DNA of 40,178 bases, taken from NCBI GenBank assembly GCA_015232865.1, contig JADFYU010000027.1, forward strand, positions 1-40,178. Reading direction: 5' to 3'. The notes beneath the pieces are model-generated. The model made no database searches. It was not told the origin of the DNA and worked only from the letters and a program-made list of their open reading frames with translations. A program made the translations under genes and the position numbers. Shown here piece after piece: positions 1-7,045 of the stretch; the stretch's first letter is position 1, and each line of letters begins with the position of its first letter. This DNA comes from Magnetococcales bacterium. GTDB taxonomy: Bacteria > Pseudomonadota > Magnetococcia > Magnetococcales > UBA8363.

Positions 1-131
1 CCTCAGTGGTGTAAATGAATCTTAACACCTTATTTTTACCACGGAGGTGGACCAGTGACCCTCTTCATAGTTTCTAGGTACAAATCAAATTTACCAAATA
101 TGTCAGATAAAGTCTTGCCTGTTACACCTTA
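1..131. other. Short non-coding left edge
   Basis: This is the region downstream of the leftmost minus-strand gene. It holds a short dyad (CCAC-ggag-GTGG, about 40-51) but no T-run on the minus strand, so I cannot call it a terminator. A 34-codon plus-strand frame with a GTG start after GGAGGTGG is possible but runs into the 3' end of the alpha-E gene and has no recognisable content. Confidence 0.4.
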
Positions 132-1145
132 TCACTCCGAGGACAACGGAAAATAGGCCTGGGCGATTTCAGCACAGAGTTCACCCAATCCAACCTGTAG
201 CGTATCCAGGAAAACAGGGAGGTTTTTCTCCTTCAGCGTCGTGTTGACATCCGTTGTTTCCAGGGCTGCGATCAAGCCGTTGAGTTTGGCACGGGGAGCC
301 TCATGGTTTGGCAGATGCCCCAAACTCAGGGATGCGCTTTTCAGACAGCAGAGGAACGCCCGTGGAAGCTGTTCATCCTTGAGCAGAAAGTGTGCGATTT
401 TATCCCAACGAATGCGGGGGTTGACATGGTGACGGTACATCTGTTCCGCCGACAAGGCCCGAAGGATGTTCAACCAGACGTTATTGACAAAGGGGAGCTG
501 AGTTGAATCCTGCAACAGATTCTGTGTGCCCGAAGCACCGACGTCCAATATACGGGTGGTCATGTCGGCCCGTTCCAGTGTCTGGCCGATACGAAAAAAC
601 TCAAAAGCACTGTCCCGGCTCATGGTACTGTACAACAACCCGGTGATTTTCTGACTGTCCTGAATGACCTGATCCAGGGTTTTGTAGAATTTTCCTTCGT
701 TGCCGATACCCTGTTGTGTTCTCTCCTTGAATTGAAGATACATGGCGTTCAGGTATTCCATGGCTTTTCTGGGGAAGGAGTCTCGGGTCGTCCGTAGATT
801 CTCCCGTGCACAAAACAGGGAAGAGATGATGGAGTTGGGGTTATCTCGATCACAGGCCATAAAGGTCATGATGCTCTCTTCAGTGGCGATTCGGTCAGAG
901 CTGAAGAACAGATCATGACATCCGGTGATGGTAACAAGAGAGGCCCAGTCCGTTCCCTGGGAGAAGGAGGCTTGAAACTGTTTTTGAGACAGGGCACCGG
1001 ATGCCGAAACCATCTTCTGGGTCTGATTGCTCCGGGGGGCGTCCAGGAGAGCGTGGTTGGTGGCAATCAACAAGCGGGCGGTATTTTCAGCCCGTTCCAG
1101 ATAGCGGGCCAACCAGTAGATATTTTCTGCGACTCGACTCAGCAT
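132..1145 (-). CDS. Alpha-E domain protein (DUF403 family)
   Basis: Stand-alone alpha-E protein of 337 residues, an all-helical family that occurs almost only beside circularly permuted ATP-grasp ligases and transglutaminase-like proteins. The diagnostic start of the family is visible at residues 1-26 (LSRVAENIYWLARYLERAE), and the rest is helical with later conserved ERAD and YRHH segments. The ATG at 1145 has a strong Shine-Dalgarno (AAGGAGG) about 8 nt upstream and overlaps the end of the upstream ATP-grasp gene by 7 nt, so the two are translationally linked. It is the last gene of the five-gene operon. Its biochemical role is unknown; an accessory or substrate-binding role for the ATP-grasp partner is inference. 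The family assignment is secure. Confidence 0.9.
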   Translation of the reverse strand: MLSRVAENIYWLARYLERAENTARLLIATNHALLDAPRSNQTQKMVSASGALSQKQFQASFSQGTDWASLVTITGCHDLFFSSDRIATEESIMTFMACDRDNPNSIISSLFCARENLRTTRDSFPRKAMEYLNAMYLQFKERTQQGIGNEGKFYKTLDQVIQDSQKITGLLYSTMSRDSAFEFFRIGQTLERADMTTRILDVGASGTQNLLQDSTQLPFVNNVWLNILRALSAEQMYRHHVNPRIRWDKIAHFLLKDEQLPRAFLCCLKSASLSLGHLPNHEAPRAKLNGLIAALETTDVNTTLKEKNLPVFLDTLQVGLGELCAEIAQAYFPLSSE

Positions 1146-2599
1146 GACGATTTTCCTCCTTGATCAACGATCCAAGTATCTTTGCTTCCCCCCCCCTGGG
1201 AGGAGTTCACCACCAGGGAACCTTTACGAAGAGCGACGCGAGTCAAACCCCCGGCGGTCACATGATGTTTTTCCCCTTGCAGGATGAACGGTCTTAAATC
1301 TACATGCCTGGGATCAACCTGGGTACCGAACACCGTCGGCACGGTGGACATGGTCAGTGTCGGCTGGGCAATGTAGTTGCGGGGATTTTCCTGAATAAGA
1401 ATTCGGAACTGTTCCTGCTCAATTTTGGTGCTGTGAGGACCGACCAGCATGCCGTAACCGCCGGATTCATTGGCCGGCTTGACCACCAACTCATCCAGAT
1501 GTTCCAGAACGTAGGCCCGATCCGAATCGTTCATACACTTATAGGTGTGAACATTGGGGAGAATGGGTTCCTGATCCAGATAGTAGCGGATGATATCCGG
1601 CACGAACGCATACACCACCTTGTCGTCCGCCACGCCCGAACCGGGAGCGTTGGCCAGGGCGACATTGCCTTTACGCCACGCCCGCATCAGCCCGGCCACA
1701 CCCAAAGTGGATTCGGGCTTAAAGGCCTGGGGATCGATGAACAGATCGTCAACCCGCCTGTAAACCACATCCACACGCTTGAGACCGGTTATGGTCTGCA
1801 TGTAGAGGCAATCATCCTCATCGACGATCAAATCCCGCCCCTCCACCAACTCCACTCCCATCTGCTGAGCGAGATAGGCATGTTCAAAATAGGCGGAGTT
1901 GTAGATTCCCGGTGTCAGCACCACCACCTGGGGCGTATCGTCGGGTCTGGGACTGAGACTGGCCAGTGTTTCAAAGAGGTTGGCCGGATAGTCGTCCACC
2001 GATAGAGGGGCCAGACTTCGCAGCAGCTCGGGAAAGACCCGTTTGGTGATCAGGCGATTTTCCAACATGTAGGAGACACCGGAAGGGACCCGCAGATTGT
2101 CCTCCAGAACATACAGGGTTCCATCCCGGTCTCTGAGCAGGTCTGATCCACAGACATGCGCCCACACTCCGTGCTTGGGACGAATACCGACACATTGCTT
2201 CAGGAAGTTCTTGGATTTATCCAGAACCTCCTGGGGGAAAACCCCGTCCTTGATGATTTTCTGCTCGTTATAAAGATCGTCGATGAACAGATTCAAGGCC
2301 GTCAAACGCTGGATCAGCCCCTCTTCGGTCCGTCGCCATTCAGCAAGGTCTATGATCCGGGGAATGATATCGAAGGGCCAGGCCCGGTCGATATTGCCCG
2401 CCTCGGAATAGATGGTGAAGGTGATGCCCAGATTGACCACGGCCAACTCGGAGGCGGCCTGTCGTCGTTTCAACTCCTTCCGGTCCAAACCAGTCAGATA
2501 ATCGCACATCAGTTGCGCATAAGGACGAGGCTTGCCGCGATTATCGACCAGTTCGTCATAAAATTCACCCCGAGGGTACTTGGCCCAATTGATACTCAT
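1139..2599 (-). CDS. Circularly permuted ATP-grasp type 2 protein (DUF404/DUF407)
   Basis: Stand-alone circularly permuted ATP-grasp protein, 486 residues, normal for the family. ATP-grasp enzymes join a carboxylate to an amine through an acyl phosphate; comparative genomics predicts that this branch forms amide or peptide bonds. Visible family motifs are YSEAGNIDRAWPFDIIP (about 64-80), VLEDNLRVPSGVSYMLENR (164-182) with the acidic E166-D167-N168 cluster, and the glycine-rich segment KPANESGGYGM (374-384), a likely nucleotide-contacting loop. The ATG at 2599 is preceded by GGAGGAG about 9 nt upstream. Its stop overlaps the start of the alpha-E gene. It follows the DUF2126 gene after a gap of about 140 nt. 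Substrate unknown. Confidence 0.92.
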   Translation of the reverse strand: MSINWAKYPRGEFYDELVDNRGKPRPYAQLMCDYLTGLDRKELKRRQAASELAVVNLGITFTIYSEAGNIDRAWPFDIIPRIIDLAEWRRTEEGLIQRLTALNLFIDDLYNEQKIIKDGVFPQEVLDKSKNFLKQCVGIRPKHGVWAHVCGSDLLRDRDGTLYVLEDNLRVPSGVSYMLENRLITKRVFPELLRSLAPLSVDDYPANLFETLASLSPRPDDTPQVVVLTPGIYNSAYFEHAYLAQQMGVELVEGRDLIVDEDDCLYMQTITGLKRVDVVYRRVDDLFIDPQAFKPESTLGVAGLMRAWRKGNVALANAPGSGVADDKVVYAFVPDIIRYYLDQEPILPNVHTYKCMNDSDRAYVLEHLDELVVKPANESGGYGMLVGPHSTKIEQEQFRILIQENPRNYIAQPTLTMSTVPTVFGTQVDPRHVDLRPFILQGEKHHVTAGGLTRVALRKGSLVVNSSQGGGSKDTWIVDQGGKSSC

Positions 2600-2741
2600 T
2601 CCTTTATTCTCCTCCGTATTCTGACGGCATGGAAACCAAAAACAACCTTGAATTCCTGATCATATTTCCCCAGGGTGGAGAGAGAAACGGCTCCACCCGC
2701 AGCACTGAAGACAGACAGGGACCCCCTCAACGCTTCCGCCT
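2600..2741. other. 142-nt gap inside the ATP-grasp/transglutaminase operon
   Basis: This is the only sizeable gap in the five-gene operon. It holds the ribosome binding site of the downstream ATP-grasp gene and no convincing promoter or terminator. An internal promoter is possible but not visible by eye. Confidence 0.4.
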
Positions 2742-5700
2742 CTATCCGGCAATATCCCAATCTGGACGGCGACGCATGTCCAGGGTTCTGGGGTACTCCG
2801 GGTTTAACTCTTCGACAAGAGGTGCCTTTGGCGGGTCCATACTGCCTTTGGGGGTAAACCGTCCCAGTCCAGCATGGATCGGGGGGTGTTCCAAGGGACC
2901 AGGAGTGTGGCCGATATCCCAAAAACGGGCAAAACGTCGGGATTCCGCTTCGTTGGCATTGACCGGGAAGGTCTCATAGCTTCGCCCACCCGGATGAGAG
3001 ACATGATAGGTACAGCCCCCCAGTATCCGACCGTTCCAGGAGTCCAGCAGATCGAACACAAGGGGCGTATGGACGTCGATGGTCGGATGGAGTGCCGACG
3101 GCGGATGCCAGGCCCGATAACGAACCCCCGCCACATGAATCCCGTGGGTGCCGGTCGCGCGAAGGGGCAAGCGTCTACCATTGCACAGCAGGATGTGACG
3201 GCCCGGTGTCATACCACTGACCGTCACCTCCAGACGTTCCATGGAGGAGTCCACGAACCGGGAGACCCCAGAACGAGAGACCTCCTCACCCAAAACATGC
3301 CATGGCTCCAGCGCCATACGCAAATCCAGATGGATGTCGTCAAGAATCAAGGAGCCGTAATGGGGAAAACGGAACTCCATGAACGGCTCCAACCATTCCG
3401 CCATAAAGGGCAAACCGGCCGTTTGCAGATCTTGACAGACATCCCCCATATCGGCCCGAATGAAATGGGGCAGGAGAAACCGATCGTGCAGTTCCGTTCC
3501 CCAGCGGATCAGGGGTTTCTCATACGGGTGATCCCAAAACCAGGTAATCAAGCAGCGAAGCAGCAGATTCTGCGCCAGACTCATGCGGGCATGGGGCGGC
3601 ATCTCGAAGGCTCGCAGTTCAACCAGACCCAGACGACCGGTCGGGCCATCCGGGGAGTAGAGTTTATCGATACAAAATTCGGCCCGGTGGGTATTGCCGG
3701 TTATATCCACCAGCAGGTTGCGCAACAGTCGGTCAACCAACCAGGGCGGGGGTGTCTCCCCTTTTTTGGTTTTTCCCATCTCCCGAAAGGCGATCTCCAA
3801 CTCATAAAGGGCTTCGTTTCGCCCCTCATCCACCCGTGGGGCCTGACTGGTCGGGCCGATGAACATGCCGCTGAACAGATAGGAAAGCCCGGGGTGATGC
3901 TGCCAGTATGTAATCAGGCTGCGCAACAGATCGGGGCGACGCAGCATGGGACTGTCCACCGGGGTCGATCCGCCCAAGGTGATGTGGTTGCCGCCGCTGG
4001 TGCCGGTATGCCGACCATCCAACATGAATTTTTCCGTTCCCAGGCGGGTCAGACGCGCTTCGGCGTAGAGAGTTTCGGTAATGGCGACCTGCTCGTCCCA
4101 GGAAGAGGCGGGATGAATGTTGACCTCGATCACCCCCGGATCAGGGGTCACCAACAGCCGTTTCAGACGGGGATCACGGGGCGGCTCATACCCCTCCAGA
4201 ATGATGGGCATTTTAAGTTCGGAAGCGGTCGCTTCAATCCGGGCCAACAGGTCTGCGGCCTCTTCCAGGCGGGTCAATGGTGGCAGGAACAGATGCAGAC
4301 GCCCCTGTCGAGGTTCGATACAGAGACAGGTATGAATAACCTCTTTGGGCTTGCTCGGCTTTTTACCCGGCTCAAAGGGTGGGGTCGAGCTGTCGTCCGT
4401 TTCTCCGTCATATTCCGGCAGAGGTGACCTCTCCTCCATGGTGTCTTCTGCGAACACCTCTTCACGCTCCTCCGGCTCGACCCAGGGCAGGCTGTCCAGG
4501 GGAAGCCGGAAGCCCATGGCCGAGTCTCCAGGGAGTAAAAACAGATGCTTGCGTCGTAGCGGCCAGGAGGAAGAACGCCACCCCTCCTCCTTGGCGGCCA
4601 GAGGCAAGGCCAGTCCGGTGGGAACATCCAAGCCCCGACTCAAAATAGCCGCCAGACGACGACGTTCAGCCGGATCTTTCAGATCGGCTTGCAACGAATC
4701 GATGTTCTCCGGCAGGTTGTCCTCCTGCCAGATGGCATGAAAAGGATCTTCGTAGGCAGGCAGGATGAAGGCATCGGAAAGATTCAAACGCCGGGTCAAC
4801 GTGGTGAGAAACTGTTTGGCATGGGTGATGTCATGTTTATAATTCCAACTTTCATCAGCCAAAAGATCCGGGTCTTTCCACAACGGCAGGCCATCTTCCC
4901 GCCACAGACATCCCAACGCCCAGCGCGGAATGGGTTCACCGGGATACCATTTCCCCTGCCCATAATGCAGAACCCCGCCTGGGGCGAAGCTCTTGCGCAG
5001 ACGCCGAACCAGATTACCGGCCAGTTGCCGTTTCTTCTCTCCGAGAGCGGCGATGGTCCACTCCGCACCATCCATGTCATCGATGGAGACAAAGGTCGGC
5101 TCTCCCCCCATGGTCAAACGGACATCCTGTTCCTTCATCAGAGCATCGGTTTTGCGACCCAGGGCATCGATCAACTGCCACTGATCATCACTGTAGGGTT
5201 TGGTTACACGGGGATCTTCATGGATGCGTTCCACCCGATTGTCATGCTCGAAGGTCACTTCGCACGGATCGGTCATGCCGGTAACCGGTGCGGCACTGGC
5301 CGGGTCAGGCGAACAGGCCAGGGGAATATGTCCCTCCCCGGCAAACAGTCCCGAAGTGGGGTCCAGTCCCAACCATCCGGCACCGGGAACATAAACCTCC
5401 GCCCAGGCGTGCAGATCGGTAAAATCATTCTGGGGGCCGGAAGGGCCGTCCAGGCTTTTTTCGTCTGCGGTCAACTGGGCCAGATAACCGGAAACAAAGC
5501 GGGCCGCCAGTCCCATATGCCGCAGGGTTTGGACCAACAACCAGGCACTGTCCCGACAGGAGCCGGTCTTTTTCTTCAGCGTCTCCTCACAACTCTGCAC
5601 CCCCGGTTCCATGCGAATGGTATAGCCGATCGTTTTGCAGGTCAGTTCGTTCAACGCCACCAAAAAATAGACGATGTGTCGCTCGGTCCGATCAACTTTT

Positions 5701-6095
5701 TTTAAAAATTCTTCAAGAAGCGGCCCCTTGTCACTCACCTCCCGATAGGGAATCAACTCTTTCTCAAGATGTTTGTCGTAGGTAAACGGAAAGTTTTCAG
5801 CGTACTCCTCGACAAAAAAATCGAACGGGTTGATAACCGACATGTCAGCGACCAACTCCACTTCGATCTCAAACTCCCGGGTTTTTTCCGGGAAGACCAG
5901 TCGGGCCAGATAGTTGCCAAACGGGTCTTGTTGCCAGTTGATGAAATGGTTTTCCGGTTTTATCCGCAAGGAATAGGAGAGGATCGGCGTTCTGGAATGG
6001 ACCGCAGGCCGCAGTCGCAAAACGTGGGGCGACAGGTTGATGGACCGATCATAGCGATAGAGCGTACGGTGATGCAGAGCGACACGAATAGTCAT
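2742..6095 (-). CDS. Transglutaminase-like protein with C-terminal DUF2126
   Basis: Large two-part protein of 1117 residues. The N-terminal part (about 1-275) has the bacterial transglutaminase N-terminal beta domain followed by a papain-like transglutaminase core with the full triad: C180 in GSCRDSAW, H229 in DLHAWAEVYVPG and D245 in LGLDPTSG. The remaining 800 or so residues are the DUF2126 domain, starting near VRLTMGGEPTFVSIDD and including GTSGGNHITLGG. Members of this family lie beside alpha-E and permuted ATP-grasp genes in many genomes. With an intact triad it is likely a peptidase or amidase, or an amide-forming enzyme, acting on the product of the ATP-grasp partners; that is inference. 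Its ATG at 6095 overlaps the stop of the upstream transglutaminase gene by 4 nt. No signal peptide is seen, so a cytoplasmic location is likely. Confidence 0.93.
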   Translation of the reverse strand: MTIRVALHHRTLYRYDRSINLSPHVLRLRPAVHSRTPILSYSLRIKPENHFINWQQDPFGNYLARLVFPEKTREFEIEVELVADMSVINPFDFFVEEYAENFPFTYDKHLEKELIPYREVSDKGPLLEEFLKKVDRTERHIVYFLVALNELTCKTIGYTIRMEPGVQSCEETLKKKTGSCRDSAWLLVQTLRHMGLAARFVSGYLAQLTADEKSLDGPSGPQNDFTDLHAWAEVYVPGAGWLGLDPTSGLFAGEGHIPLACSPDPASAAPVTGMTDPCEVTFEHDNRVERIHEDPRVTKPYSDDQWQLIDALGRKTDALMKEQDVRLTMGGEPTFVSIDDMDGAEWTIAALGEKKRQLAGNLVRRLRKSFAPGGVLHYGQGKWYPGEPIPRWALGCLWREDGLPLWKDPDLLADESWNYKHDITHAKQFLTTLTRRLNLSDAFILPAYEDPFHAIWQEDNLPENIDSLQADLKDPAERRRLAAILSRGLDVPTGLALPLAAKEEGWRSSSWPLRRKHLFLLPGDSAMGFRLPLDSLPWVEPEEREEVFAEDTMEERSPLPEYDGETDDSSTPPFEPGKKPSKPKEVIHTCLCIEPRQGRLHLFLPPLTRLEEAADLLARIEATASELKMPIILEGYEPPRDPRLKRLLVTPDPGVIEVNIHPASSWDEQVAITETLYAEARLTRLGTEKFMLDGRHTGTSGGNHITLGGSTPVDSPMLRRPDLLRSLITYWQHHPGLSYLFSGMFIGPTSQAPRVDEGRNEALYELEIAFREMGKTKKGETPPPWLVDRLLRNLLVDITGNTHRAEFCIDKLYSPDGPTGRLGLVELRAFEMPPHARMSLAQNLLLRCLITWFWDHPYEKPLIRWGTELHDRFLLPHFIRADMGDVCQDLQTAGLPFMAEWLEPFMEFRFPHYGSLILDDIHLDLRMALEPWHVLGEEVSRSGVSRFVDSSMERLEVTVSGMTPGRHILLCNGRRLPLRATGTHGIHVAGVRYRAWHPPSALHPTIDVHTPLVFDLLDSWNGRILGGCTYHVSHPGGRSYETFPVNANEAESRRFARFWDIGHTPGPLEHPPIHAGLGRFTPKGSMDPPKAPLVEELNPEYPRTLDMRRRPDWDIAG

Positions 6096-7033
6096 GACGA
6101 AGAGTAACCCCTGAGTTCAGGTTGAAAAGAGTAGGAAGGATCGGCGCTGTTGGGATGCTCCTCCACGGGCAGCACGTCCACGGAGACCTCCAACGTATGT
6201 TGTGCGCCGCCCGTAATCACACCGCTTATGGGGGCGACATCGCTGTAATCCCTGCCCCAGGCCACGGTAATATGGGACTCTCCGGCCACCACGTTGTTGG
6301 TCGGGTCCAGCGGTATCCATCCCATATCGGGAATGTAGACGGCCAACCAGGCATGGGAGGCATCCGCACCGATCAGACGGGGCTTTCCAGGTGGAGGACA
6401 GGTCTCCATATATCCGCTTATATAGCGGGCTGCCAACCCCATGGCTCGCAGACAGGCGATTTGCAGATGGGCAAAATCCTGGCAGACCCCCTCCCGACTG
6501 AGCAACACTTCCGAGAGGGTGGTGGCAACATGGGTGGTGCCGGGAGCATAGCGAAATTCCCGGTGGATACGGGCCGTCAGATCCATAGCGGCGGCCAATG
6601 CTGGACGGCCAGGGGGAAAAGAGGGACGGGCGAACTCCTCCAGGGCGGTGTTGTAGCTCACCAGAGGCGAGTCGAGCAAAAACAAGCGGTCCAGTCGAAA
6701 ATCGCTATCCCCCTCCTCGCGGGTCCGTCGGGCCGCCAATTCCCACGGCAGGGAACGTTCCGGCTCCCAGGAGACGTAAGGAAAGGTCTTGACATGACTG
6801 ACGGCGGTGATGGTTAAAATTTTGTGCGGTTTTTGAATCTCAAAATAGTGCCCGATGTTGCCAAACCGGTCGTTTTTATTTTCGACCAGGTTCGGTTGCG
6901 GTGTAATCTGCAACTGAAAATTATTTCTGGTCTGAAACTGGGAGTGACCCGGACAGAGCAGAAGCATGTTATAGGAGAGCGAAACCGTCTCATCATAGCG
7001 GTATCGGGTTCGATGGGTGATTTGATATTTCAT
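6092..7033 (-). CDS. Transglutaminase-like cysteine peptidase family protein
   Basis: Protein of 313 residues with an N-terminal transglutaminase-associated beta domain (1 to about 85) and a transglutaminase core. The catalytic triad is intact: C184 in EGVCQDFAH, H227 in ASHAWLAVYIPD and D243 in PLDPTNN. It resembles the first 300 residues of the next gene, so the operon carries two paralogous transglutaminase cores, one alone and one fused to DUF2126. The stop overlaps the next start (ATGA). It begins 12 nt after the fused ATP-grasp/alpha-E gene. No signal sequence is evident. Hydrolase or transferase activity on an isopeptide or small peptide is likely from family knowledge; the substrate is unknown. 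Confidence 0.93.
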   Translation of the reverse strand: MKYQITHRTRYRYDETVSLSYNMLLLCPGHSQFQTRNNFQLQITPQPNLVENKNDRFGNIGHYFEIQKPHKILTITAVSHVKTFPYVSWEPERSLPWELAARRTREEGDSDFRLDRLFLLDSPLVSYNTALEEFARPSFPPGRPALAAAMDLTARIHREFRYAPGTTHVATTLSEVLLSREGVCQDFAHLQIACLRAMGLAARYISGYMETCPPPGKPRLIGADASHAWLAVYIPDMGWIPLDPTNNVVAGESHITVAWGRDYSDVAPISGVITGGAQHTLEVSVDVLPVEEHPNSADPSYSFQPELRGYSSS

Positions 7034-7045
7034 AACGCCCCGCGC

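Noticed and set aside
55..156. Short plus-strand frame starting GTG after GGAGGTGG
   Set aside because: Only 34 codons, overlapping the end of the alpha-E gene, with no similarity I can recognise.
2874..4427. Long plus-strand open frame of 517 codons antisense to the DUF2126 gene
   Set aside because: The opposite strand encodes a full-length recognised protein with intact active site; the antisense translation has no known motif and reflects codon bias.
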